From JADLGF01 sp020849415 (GTDB taxonomy: Bacteria > Chloroflexota > Chloroflexia > Thermomicrobiales > UBA6265): DNA of 34,693 bases. The position numbers were made by a program, and so were the translations under genes. The notes beneath the pieces are model-generated. The model made no database searches, was not told the DNA's origin, and saw only the letters and a list, made by a program, of their open reading frames with translations. The stretch is taken from assembly GCA_033812595.1 (NCBI GenBank), contig JAPXTJ010000018.1, positions 1 to 34,693 on the forward strand, read 5' to 3'. Shown piece by piece: positions 23,850 to 31,103 of the stretch. Every line of letters begins with the position of its first letter. Position 1 is the first letter of the stretch.

Positions 23850-24743
23850 ATGACGCTCCCCGACACGCTCGCCACCTCCACCGCGGTCAGTAATCAGCAC
23901 GCGGCGCAATCCGCGCGCAACTCCTGGCTGTCCTCAGCCCGCCGAAGCTCGCGGTTTATCATCGGCGCCCTGATCCTGCTGGTCATCACCCTTGTGACCC
24001 TCGTGGGACCGCGGATCATCACGACCGATCCGAACTTCGGTAATTTCAGCAATCTCCTGTCCGGTCCCTCGCGCGATCACCTGTTCGGCACCGATAACTT
24101 CGGCCGGGATGTACTGGCCCGCGTGCTGCACGGGTACCGCACATCGTTGATCATCGCGCTCGGTTCGGTGGCGGTCGCGGTCCTGATCGGTCTGCCGCTC
24201 GGGCTCATCGCCGGTTTCTTCGGAACAAAGCTCGATAACGCCATCATGCGTACGCTCGATCTGCTGATGGCCTTCCCGCCGATCCTGCTGGCGATCACGC
24301 TGATCGCCGTCTATGGCACCGGCACTTCGACGACGATCCTCGCCCTCGCGATCATCTACATCCCGATCATGGCGCGCGTGATTCGCTCCTCGGTGATCTC
24401 GGTGCGGAACGAGGAGTTCGTGCTGGCGGCCAAATCGATCGGGGCGTCGCCGCTCCGGGTCATGCTCTGGCACGCGCTGCCGAACAGTCTCGGACCGTTG
24501 ATCGTGCAGGCCTCGATCAGCATGGGGCTGGCGATCCTGATCGAAGCCGCTTTGTCGTTCATCGGTTTGGGCACGCAACCGCCGAATCCCTCGCTCGGCT
24601 CGATGCTGGCGGAGGGGCGGGATTTCATGCGGGAAGCCTGGTGGGTGGTCACCTTTCCGGGGCTCGCAATCATGATCGCCGTTCTGGGGTTCAACCTGCT
24701 TGGGGATGGTCTCGAAGAATCGCTCAACTCGCGCCGCCGATAG
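23850..24743 (+). CDS. ABC transporter permease, DppC-like
   Basis: 297 residues, starting two bases after the stop of the first permease. An N-terminal extension precedes the first helix (IIGALILLVITLVTLVG). DHLFGTDNFGRDVLARVLHG is the conserved DppC signature, and the EAA loop reads EEFVLAAKSIGASPLRVMLW. The C-terminal PPNPSLGSMLAEGRDFM and GFNLLGDGLEESLN close the protein. It pairs with the DppB-like permease. The next gene in the operon is not an ATPase but a BPL-N protein. Confidence 0.93.
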   Translation: MTLPDTLATSTAVSNQHAAQSARNSWLSSARRSSRFIIGALILLVITLVTLVGPRIITTDPNFGNFSNLLSGPSRDHLFGTDNFGRDVLARVLHGYRTSLIIALGSVAVAVLIGLPLGLIAGFFGTKLDNAIMRTLDLLMAFPPILLAITLIAVYGTGTSTTILALAIIYIPIMARVIRSSVISVRNEEFVLAAKSIGASPLRVMLWHALPNSLGPLIVQASISMGLAILIEAALSFIGLGTQPPNPSLGSMLAEGRDFMREAWWVVTFPGLAIMIAVLGFNLLGDGLEESLNSRRR

Positions 24744-24768
24744 GCGAGCGCACTACGGAGGAACTGTC

Positions 24769-26445
24769 ATGTCATCGTCACCGAAAATGTGCGCCATCAC
24801 GGGTGCGTCCTGGCTCGACGAGGTGCGCTTCGCCAATCAGCTCCTGCGCCAGGGTGTGAGTGTGCTCTGGGTGCAATCGGGTATCGATGATCCTGCTGAT
24901 CCGCCGGCGGGAACCTACGTCGTTGCCGAATCTCCAGGGATCGCGGCGCAGGCGCAACCGGCCGGTATTGACCTGGTTGCGATCGACCCTACTCATTCAT
25001 TCGTTGCGCTGCCGCTCCGGCCGATCCGGATCGGCCTGTACGGCGGAGGCGGCGCGCCCTTCAATCACGCCGGGGTGTTCGGGGGCGCCGGCTTTGCGAC
25101 GCGCTTCATCTCCGACGCCCAGATTCGCGCCGGCGAACTCGATACGGTCGATGTGCTGGTGATGCCGGGCGGCGGCACCCGCGCCATGTACGGCCAGCTC
25201 GAACCGCTCGGCATCGCCGGCGCCCGGATGCTGGCGGAGTGGGTGCGCCACGGTGGCATGTATATCGGATCGTGCGCGGGCGCCTACGATTGCGCGATCG
25301 CCCCGCCGACCTTCACCGCCTCCTGTCCGCCCAAGGGGGAATTGCAGCTGATCAACGCCCGCGTCTGGAACGACGGCGGTGGTCTTGGTGGCGAGATCGA
25401 GGGATTGCAATCGCCCGGTGTCGGCGTATTCCGGGCGCGGAATACCAGTCCCTCGCACCCCGTCATGCTCGGCATGCCCGAATCGTTCGACATGGTTCAT
25501 TACAACGGACCGGTGTTCGAGACACCGGAAGCTTCGGAGATCGAGGGCGCCTCGCTGGCGGTGGGATTGGCGGCATTCACCAGCGCCACCGAGCGGTTCA
25601 CCCCCGGTGAGTACTTCCTGGGCGAACCGCGGAGCGACGAACCGACGCTGCTCGAACGCGCGGCGGCGGAAGGTCGGTACTCAGCGGTCGCGGGGGAACT
25701 CGGGGTCGGGCGCACGGTGGCGTTCGGCTCGCATCCGGAGTTCGGCTTCGACCTGGCGATGAACGAGTGGGGCGCGCCGGCGCGGATGCTGGTCAACGCC
25801 GCCCTGTGGCAGGCCGCTTCGTCCGGCGCGCCAAAACGGGCCTGGTCGTACCGTGATGTTGCCGGACCGGTCTCCATGCCTCGGGGCAGTTCGACGGCGC
25901 TCGTGCAGCGACACGCCGACCAACTCCGGGCCGATGTGGCGACCCTTCGCGCCAAGCCGATCGACGAACCGCGCCCGGCCTGGCTCGCCAGCGCCTACTC
26001 CATGTCGGTGTTCGGCCTGACACCCGATGAAATCTGGCGACAATCGCTGAACGACATCGAAACGCAGGCCGGTGAGTTGATCGACTCCGCCGGCCGGTTG
26101 AACGACCGTATCGGAACGCTCGGGGAGAGTGCCGCCGCACAGGAGGCCGTAGCCCAGGTCGATCGGTGGATCCTCGATCAGCGCGCCGCAGGTTGGCAGC
26201 AGGATGGCGGGTATCACGGGATTGCCGCGTTGCTCAGCACCGCCCACGAGATGATGCAGGCGGCGGTGGCGCAGTGGCAGATCGAACTCGGACCGCCGGC
26301 CGGACCCTACGATTACATCTTCGAGAACCCGTACCATCTCGTCGGCGGGTCGTACCTGGCCGCCGTCGGCTACGTCAGCGGCGCAATCCAGTTGATGCGC
26401 GCGTTGACCATGGAAGCGACGTTAGTGGATAACATTACGGCGTAA
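24769..26445 (+). CDS. BPL-N (class I amidotransferase-like) domain protein
   Basis: 558 residues from ATG 24769 with GGAGG eight bases upstream. Residues about 85-240 match the biotin-protein-ligase N-terminal family: IRIGLYGGGGAPFNHAGVF, VDVLVMPGGGTRAMYGQLEP and WVRHGGMYIGSCAGAYD with the nucleophile-type Cys169. Residues 255-370 continue a beta-rich region (FETPEASEIEGASLAVGLA, VAFGSHPEFGFDLAMNE). The C-terminal 180 residues are helical. No biotin ligase catalytic domain, and no signal peptide. It lies 25 bases after the DppC-like gene in the operon under IclR control, which suggests it processes or senses the imported compound. The reaction is not known. Confidence 0.75.
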   Translation: MSSSPKMCAITGASWLDEVRFANQLLRQGVSVLWVQSGIDDPADPPAGTYVVAESPGIAAQAQPAGIDLVAIDPTHSFVALPLRPIRIGLYGGGGAPFNHAGVFGGAGFATRFISDAQIRAGELDTVDVLVMPGGGTRAMYGQLEPLGIAGARMLAEWVRHGGMYIGSCAGAYDCAIAPPTFTASCPPKGELQLINARVWNDGGGLGGEIEGLQSPGVGVFRARNTSPSHPVMLGMPESFDMVHYNGPVFETPEASEIEGASLAVGLAAFTSATERFTPGEYFLGEPRSDEPTLLERAAAEGRYSAVAGELGVGRTVAFGSHPEFGFDLAMNEWGAPARMLVNAALWQAASSGAPKRAWSYRDVAGPVSMPRGSSTALVQRHADQLRADVATLRAKPIDEPRPAWLASAYSMSVFGLTPDEIWRQSLNDIETQAGELIDSAGRLNDRIGTLGESAAAQEAVAQVDRWILDQRAAGWQQDGGYHGIAALLSTAHEMMQAAVAQWQIELGPPAGPYDYIFENPYHLVGGSYLAAVGYVSGAIQLMRALTMEATLVDNITA

Positions 26446-26474
26446 TCGTAGGTTGGAAACACGGATCCTTGTTG

Positions 26475-26614
26475 GGGAGGCCCTTATAGCCTCTCGGTCG
26501 CCCCGCAGGCCACGAGAGCGTGAAGCAAACGCCTGCTTCGGCTGGAACACAACTCTTGGCGTAGGCGCTTCTCGCCTTCCAGGCGAGCGGCAGGGCACAA
26601 GATCCTCCCTACAC
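26475..26614. repeat. Composite of degenerate palindromic repeats
   Basis: The 240-base gap 26446-26685 holds four palindromic pieces and no gene. GGGAGGCCCTTATAGCCTC (26475-26493) is an inverted relative of the hairpin at 30309-30328. CTCTCG (26491-26496) pairs with CGAGAG (26513-26518). A hairpin CTCGCC-TTCCA-GGCGAG (26571-26587) precedes CAGGGCACAAGATCCTCCC (26591-26609) and TACAC, a degenerate arm of the element at 3928-4077. Confidence 0.65.
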
Positions 26615-26685
26615 AGCGTTCGTTTGCCGCGAATGCTCGCTCAATCCTTTACCATTTTGAAGACGTCAGGATGAGGTGATTGAGC

Positions 26686-26877
26686 ATGACATCAGCAGAG
26701 TCCAAACAATGTAAAGACGAGGCAGGTTCTCCTGAAAACAAAAGGCTCGACGAACGCACCGAAAGAATTCAGTTGTCGGCTCGTGACTTTGCTTTCGTTC
26801 TTGAACTTCTGAATGATCCGCCGGAACCGAATGCCAAACTGATGGCGGCGATCGCCTCTCTACCGGAAACGCTGTAG
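26686..26877 (+). CDS. Orphan DUF1778/TacA-like antitoxin C-terminus
   Basis: 63 residues from ATG 26686 with GAGGTG seven bases upstream (a TTG at 26680 is also possible). The second half, TERIQLSARDFAFVLELLND then PPEPNAKLMAAI, follows the toxin-neutralising tail of DUF1778 antitoxins (LS-x-x-D-x-x-x-x-L-x-LLD-x-PPEPN). The ribbon-helix-helix N-terminus that should precede it is absent; residues 1-25 are polar and unrelated. No GNAT toxin follows. The gene is AT-richer than its neighbours and is flanked by repeats, which suggests a transferred remnant. It may be a relic or a stand-alone binding peptide. Confidence 0.65.
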   Translation: MTSAESKQCKDEAGSPENKRLDERTERIQLSARDFAFVLELLNDPPEPNAKLMAAIASLPETL

Positions 26878-26895
26878 CTCTCCCGTTGCATTTGC

Positions 26896-26927
26896 AATAA
26901 AAGAGAGGGAGCGCACTCGGCGCTCCC
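26896..26927 (-). terminator. Terminator downstream of the glutamine synthetase-like gene
   Basis: GGGAGCGC-ACTCG-GCGCTCCC (26907-26927), an 8-bp perfect stem. On the minus strand the following bases read TCTCTTTTATTG, a good U-tract for the gene ending at 26973. Confidence 0.75.
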
Positions 26928-26972
26928 CCCTTCCCTACATGGTCCTACTATCAGCCAGCGGAAAATCGCCTT

Positions 26973-28352
26973 TTAGTACGTTTCGAGGTAGCGGCTGCGT
27001 TCCCAGTCGGTGACGTGGCGGCTGAAGGCATCCCACTCGGAGCGCTGGGCTTCGATCAGGCGCTCGTAAACGTGATCGCCGAGGGCCTCGCGCACGAGGG
27101 TGCTGCGCTCCATCTCGCTGATCGCCTCGCCGAGATTGACCGGCAGCGTCGGGATATTCCGGCGCTTCAGATCATCATCGGTGAAGTGGTAGAGGTTCTC
27201 CTCCACCGGCTCGCCGAGCGGCAGGTCCTTCTCGATACCATCGAGGCCGGCCGCCAGCATGACGGCGAAGGCGAGGTACGGATTGCAGGAGGGATCGGGA
27301 CAGCGAAGCTCGATGCGGGTGGCGGCGGTGTTGCCGCCCCGGATGCGGGGAATCCGCACCAGCGCCGACCGGTTGGTCTGCGCCCACGACACGTACACCG
27401 GCGCCTCGTAGCCCGGCACGAGCCGGCGGTAGGAATTGACGAGCGGCGCGATCACGCCGCAGATCGCCCGGGCGTGATGAATCTGGCCGGCGATGAACTG
27501 CTTGGCCAGCTTCGAAAGCCCGTACGGATCGGTTTCATCGACGAAGGCGTTCTGGCCGGTCTCCAGCGAGCGGAAGCTCTGGTGGACGTGCATGCCGGAA
27601 CCGGCGATCCCCTCCAGCGGCTTCGGCATGAAGGTGGCGTGCAGGCCGTGCTGCTGCGCGATCGCCTTCAGGATGTACTTGAAGGTGATGGCGCGGTCGC
27701 CGGTCACCAGCGCCGGACCGTACTCGAAATCGATCTCATGCTGGCCGATGGCGGTTTCGTGGTGGCTCGCCTCGACATCGATCCCCATCTTCTCCAGCGC
27801 CAGCACCATGTCCTTGCGGATGCGGAAGGCGAGATCGGTGGAGTAATCGAAGTAGCCGCCCCGGTCGTGCGGCAGCGGCTCGATACCGCCGTTCCCCTTG
27901 CTGAAGAGGAAGAACTCGAGTTCGGGGCCGGTCATGAACCGGTAGCCGAGTTTCCCGAGCCGTTCGAGCTGCCGGTAGAGGACGTGGCGGGGATCACCGG
28001 GAAAAGGATCGCCGTTCGGGTTGTGCACCCAGCAGATCACCCGGGCCGATTTCGCCTCATCCTGATCCCAGGGCAGGATGGCGAAGGTGGAGAGATCGGG
28101 CGTGAGGTACATGTCCGATTCGGCGATGCGTGCGTACCCGGCGATCGAGGATCCATCGATCCACTGCCCGCCGGTGGCGACGTGCTTGAACGCCTTGGCC
28201 GGAATCGTGACGCTCTTCACCGTGCCGAGGACATCGCTGAATTGCAGATCGATGAATTTCACGCCCTCGGCTTCGATAACGCCAAGGATTTCTTCCAGCG
28301 ATGGACTCGGCCCGAGAATGGCGGAGCGATCGATTCCAGATTCCGTCGGCAT
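26973..28352 (-). CDS. Type I glutamine synthetase-family protein (second copy)
   Basis: 459 residues from ATG 28352 with AAGGAG eight bases upstream. Family features: FIDLQFSDVLGTVKSVTIP, QWIDGSSIAGYARIAESDM, GPELEFFLF, ASHHETAIGQHEIDFEYG, ATFMPKPLEGIAGSGMHVHQ, NSYRRLVPGYEAPVYVSWAQ and RIELRCPDPSCNPYLAFAVM. This is a GSI-alpha-like form with active-site glutamates intact. It ends RSRYLETY and differs from the gene at 28610-30031, so it may use another amine or serve as a regulated paralogue; glutamine synthesis is the default call. It lies 257 bases after the other GS on the same strand with hairpins between, so separate expression is likely. Confidence 0.9.
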   Translation of the reverse strand: MPTESGIDRSAILGPSPSLEEILGVIEAEGVKFIDLQFSDVLGTVKSVTIPAKAFKHVATGGQWIDGSSIAGYARIAESDMYLTPDLSTFAILPWDQDEAKSARVICWVHNPNGDPFPGDPRHVLYRQLERLGKLGYRFMTGPELEFFLFSKGNGGIEPLPHDRGGYFDYSTDLAFRIRKDMVLALEKMGIDVEASHHETAIGQHEIDFEYGPALVTGDRAITFKYILKAIAQQHGLHATFMPKPLEGIAGSGMHVHQSFRSLETGQNAFVDETDPYGLSKLAKQFIAGQIHHARAICGVIAPLVNSYRRLVPGYEAPVYVSWAQTNRSALVRIPRIRGGNTAATRIELRCPDPSCNPYLAFAVMLAAGLDGIEKDLPLGEPVEENLYHFTDDDLKRRNIPTLPVNLGEAISEMERSTLVREALGDHVYERLIEAQRSEWDAFSRHVTDWERSRYLETY

Positions 28353-28411
28353 ACACGTGTCTCCTTGCCCGATTGACGGCGACGATCCGGCTGGACGATC
28401 GCGCCAGTTTT

Positions 28412-28432
28412 GCGGCCGGGCGATTCGGCCGC
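28412..28432. other. 7-bp hairpin upstream of the second GS gene
   Basis: GCGGCCG (28412-28418) with CGGCCGC (28426-28432) around a seven-base loop, sixty bases ahead of the minus-strand start at 28352. It is a candidate 5' leader structure of that gene. Confidence 0.45.
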
Positions 28433-28539
28433 TTCATGCACTGCGCATCGTATCCGAGTCACCGGCCAATGTGCAGGCCGCCACTCAGGAAAACACCGCC
28501 AGATGTTTGTGCGTTGCGCCCAGCTTCCACGCACGGCGA

Positions 28540-28564
28540 GCCGGGGCGCCCCATGCACCCCGGC
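28540..28564 (-). terminator. Hairpin after glnA
   Basis: GCCGGGG (28540-28546) pairs with CCCCGGC (28558-28564), 46 bases past the glnA stop. No clear U-tract, so termination is unproven. Confidence 0.4.
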
Positions 28565-28609
28565 CCACCGGTTCCCGAGTCGATTGCGTATTCGCCCGCG
28601 GCGAACGAT

Positions 28610-30031
28610 TTAGACGTCGAAGTAGAGGTAGTACTCGTGCGGGGTGACGCGCAGGTTGATCGGCGCGATCTCGTTCTCCCGCTTGTACGAAATCCAGGTG
28701 TCGATCAGGTCCTTCGAGAAGACACCCCCTTCGAGCAGGAAGGCGTGATCCTTCTCCAGCGCGTCGAGCACGGCGTCGAGCGAGCCAGGCGTGCTCTTGA
28801 TGCGGCGCTTGGTCTTCTCATCGGCCTCGTAAAGATCGAAGTCCGCGGGCGCGCCCGGATCGATCTTGTTCTTGACGCCATCGAGTCCGGCCAGCAACAG
28901 CGCGGCGAAGAGCAGGTACGGATTGGCCGCCGTATCCGGGCAGCGGAATTCGATGCGCTTGCCCTTCGGCGAAGTGGTGTAAACCGGAATCCGGACCGCC
29001 GCCGAGCGGTTGCGCTGCGAGTAGACCAGGTTCACCGGCGCCTCGTAGCCGGGCACGAGCCGGCGGTAGCTGTTCACCGTCGGGGCGGCGAGCGCCAGCA
29101 GGGCCGGGCCGTGCTTGAGCAGGCCGCCGATGTAGTACTTGGCGGTATCGCTCAGCTGTCCGTAGCCATCCTTGTCGTACATGAGGGTGTTGCCACCCTT
29201 CCAGAGCGACTGGTGCACGTGCATGCCCGAGCCGTTGTCGCCGAAGATCGGCTTCGGCATGAAGGTAGCGACCTTGTTGTGCTGCTTGGCGACATTGCGC
29301 ACGACGTACTTGTAGGCCTGGGTGTTGTCGGCCATTTTCGTCAGCGAATCGAAGCGCATATCGATCTCGCACTGACCGGCGGTGCCGACCTCATGGTGGT
29401 GAATCTCGACCGGAATGCCGAGCTGCTTCATCACCAGCACCATTTCAGCGCGGATATCGACCAGCGTGTCGTGCGGCGGCACCGGGTAGTAACCGGCCTT
29501 CGGGCGCACCTTGTAGCCGAGGTTCGGGCCTTCCGCCTTGCCGGTGTTCCAGAAACCCTCGACCGAATCGACCGCGTAGAACGCCTCGTGGCCCTGGCTG
29601 GAGTACTGCACATTGTCGAAGACGAAGAATTCCGGCTCCGGACCGAAGTAGGCGGTATCGGCGATGCCGGACGTTTGCAGGAACGCCTCGGCCCGCTGGG
29701 CGACGCCGCGCGGATCCTTGTGATAGCGCTCACCCGAAACCGGATCGTAGATATCGCAAATGATGTAGAGCGTCTTGATCTGAAAGAAGGGATCGATCTT
29801 GGCGGTGGTCGGATCCGGCATCAGGAGCATATCGCTCTCATCGATCGCCTGGAACCCGCGAATGCTCGAACCATCGAAGCCGACGCCTTCGGTGAAGGTG
29901 TCCTCATCGACATCGTCGATGCTCTTGGTGGTGTGTTGCCAGGTGCCCAACAGATCGACGAAGCGGAAGTCGACGAAATGGACTCCCTCGGACTTGGCGA
30001 ATTCGAGTACCTCTGCAGCCGTTGTCGGCAC
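28610..30031 (-). CDS. glnA: Glutamine synthetase, type I
   Basis: 473 residues from GTG 30031 with AAGGAG eight bases upstream. Makes glutamine from glutamate, ammonia and ATP; expected as a cytosolic dodecamer. Motifs: VGFDGSSIRGF, GPEPEFFVFD, HHHEVGTAGQCEIDMRFDSL, ATFMPKPIFGDNGSGMHVHQ, NSYRRLVPGYEAPVNLVYSQ and KRIEFRCPDTAANPYLLFA. Tyr401 in DFDLYEAD lies where the adenylylated Tyr of E. coli GS occurs, and the region between resembles GSI-beta, so regulation by adenylylation is possible though the motif is not identical. No adenylyltransferase is in the window. This copy is the more likely main housekeeping enzyme. Confidence 0.95.
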   Translation of the reverse strand: MPTTAAEVLEFAKSEGVHFVDFRFVDLLGTWQHTTKSIDDVDEDTFTEGVGFDGSSIRGFQAIDESDMLLMPDPTTAKIDPFFQIKTLYIICDIYDPVSGERYHKDPRGVAQRAEAFLQTSGIADTAYFGPEPEFFVFDNVQYSSQGHEAFYAVDSVEGFWNTGKAEGPNLGYKVRPKAGYYPVPPHDTLVDIRAEMVLVMKQLGIPVEIHHHEVGTAGQCEIDMRFDSLTKMADNTQAYKYVVRNVAKQHNKVATFMPKPIFGDNGSGMHVHQSLWKGGNTLMYDKDGYGQLSDTAKYYIGGLLKHGPALLALAAPTVNSYRRLVPGYEAPVNLVYSQRNRSAAVRIPVYTTSPKGKRIEFRCPDTAANPYLLFAALLLAGLDGVKNKIDPGAPADFDLYEADEKTKRRIKSTPGSLDAVLDALEKDHAFLLEGGVFSKDLIDTWISYKRENEIAPINLRVTPHEYYLYFDV

Positions 30032-30060
30032 GGTCCTGGCTCCTTCTCGCGTGCGTGGCC

Positions 30061-30099
30061 GTTCCCGAAACCCGGCCCGCCGGATCGGCCGGGCGGAAC
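30061..30099 (-). promoter_or_regulatory. Two-part hairpin in the glnA leader
   Basis: CCCGGCC (30071-30077) pairs with GGCCGGG (30087-30093), extended by GTTCC (30061-30065) with GGAAC (30095-30099) across an internal loop. It lies 30 bases upstream of the glnA start and would be in its 5' untranslated RNA. Confidence 0.4.
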
Positions 30100-30221
30100 G
30101 ATCGCAAGGAATTTAACGCCGGGGAGCCGGCGGGGCATCATCCACAATGCCCATGATCGGGGCACTGTTTCGTGCACATTGAACAAACCCACTGCCAGGA
30201 ACACAATTCGTGGTGATCTGC

Positions 30222-30235
30222 GTGAAACATTTCAC
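30222..30235. promoter_or_regulatory. 14-bp dyad GTGAAA-CA-TTTCAC upstream of glnA
   Basis: A perfect 6-bp dyad with a two-base centre, 190 bases ahead of the minus-strand glnA start, with GAAAC at 30248-30252 nearby. It could be a nitrogen-regulator operator; GAAAC-containing sites are known for GlnR in actinobacteria, but the spacing here does not fully fit. Confidence 0.4.
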
Positions 30236-30301
30236 ACCCAATTCAACGAAACGCACAAATTGGCGGGCAGATTCATGTACAGAGCCGACATCGATCGTCA
30301 T

Positions 30302-30335
30302 TGCGAAGGAGGCCAACAAGGGCCTCCCTGCGAAG
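30302..30335. repeat. Hairpin flanked by 7-bp direct repeats
   Basis: GGAGGCC (30308-30314), AACAAG loop, GGCCTCC (30321-30327), flanked by TGCGAAG at 30302-30308 and 30329-30335. The hairpin is an inverted relative of 26475-26493. The direct repeats could be a duplicated target. The rest of the gap 30032-30603 is AT-richer, without a supported gene. A weak promoter for the next gene may be TTGGCA (30498-30503) and GATGAT (30522-30527), 18-base spacer. Confidence 0.55.
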
Positions 30336-30603
30336 TTCCGCCACTATTCCGGGTGTGGGCCGGCAACTGGTGTGACCATTCAGGCGTTCGGGATTGCGAA
30401 ACGAAAGTTGTTTGACGAATTTCACCGATTTCCGAACGGTGTTTCGCCTGTCACCTTGCCGGTTCCTTTTGATTTCCCGCATTTCCGCCTGAATTCCTTG
30501 GCAGCCCGCATGGAAATAGGGGATGATTGCCGGAATGTTTCGTTGGCGGAATCCGCCAAATTCCGTTGACCTCAGAAAGTGTCCACTGCTGGAAGGAGCG
30601 GGC

Positions 30604-30990
30604 ATGTTTACTGATGGAAATAAGAGCAAGACCCGATTCGAACGTCCGGCCGCGCCGGGCGGCCGAAAATCTCCGCAAAAGCCGGGGATGACGCCGGATC
30701 GCTCGACGATCCCCGGGGAGTCCCGTCGCACCGCTCCGCGGGCCGGAAGCAATCAGCGCCCGGTTAGCCAGTACGGCACCGCCGAGGAGATCCTGCACGT
30801 CTTCACACCGGGGGATAACGGTGTGTGGGACAAGGGTGATTTCGAACAGGCGCCGTCGAGCCAGGAAGAAAACCGCAAGGCCAATCCCGCTGCCCTGACG
30901 CCGATCCGGCCGGTAGCCGGTTTTGCCCTTGGCGAGAGCGCGGTGGTCGATCAGGCCGCTCTCCTCGCCGCCGGCAAACAAGCAGAGTGA
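30604..30990 (+). CDS. Hypothetical protein, 128 residues
   Basis: ATG 30604 with GGAAGGAG seven bases upstream. The first 50 residues are basic and Pro/Ser/Arg-rich (MFTDGNKSKTRFERPAAPGG), probably disordered. The rest reads YGTAEEILHVFTPGDNGVWD and TPIRPVAGFALGESAVVDQA, with a short helical end. No membrane segment, signal peptide or catalytic motif. I do not recognise it. The strong ribosome site, consistent codon pattern and following hairpin support a real gene. It is on the same strand as the pyruvate dehydrogenase genes but separated by a probable terminator. Confidence 0.7.
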   Translation: MFTDGNKSKTRFERPAAPGGRKSPQKPGMTPDRSTIPGESRRTAPRAGSNQRPVSQYGTAEEILHVFTPGDNGVWDKGDFEQAPSSQEENRKANPAALTPIRPVAGFALGESAVVDQAALLAAGKQAE

Positions 30991-30995
30991 TCGAT

Positions 30996-31019
30996 AACGG
31001 CCCCGGTAGCGGGGCCGTT
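30996..31019 (+). terminator. Hairpin terminator after the hypothetical gene
   Basis: AACGGCCCC-GGTAGC-GGGGCCGTT, a perfect 9-bp stem starting five bases after the stop, followed by a weak T-containing stretch. Confidence 0.65.
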
Positions 31020-31103
31020 CGTATGCACAGGCGATCGTAAGAACGCGCAACGGCTTTATCGGGGCGTCAGTCCCGCCGCTCTAACCGTGGAGGCCAGCCA
31101 CCG

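Noticed and set aside
26446..26685. Upstream RHH domain of the antitoxin, frameshifted
   Set aside because: The sequence before the ORF is repeats, and I see no RHH-like stretch in any frame.
27015..28376. Long plus-strand open frame opposite the second GS gene
   Set aside because: Same reason: shadow of a conserved minus-strand gene.
28301..30415. Very long plus-strand open frame opposite glnA
   Set aside because: It is an antisense frame over glnA, a known effect of GC-rich coding; it has no ribosome site and no recognisable family sequence, while the minus strand encodes a full GS.
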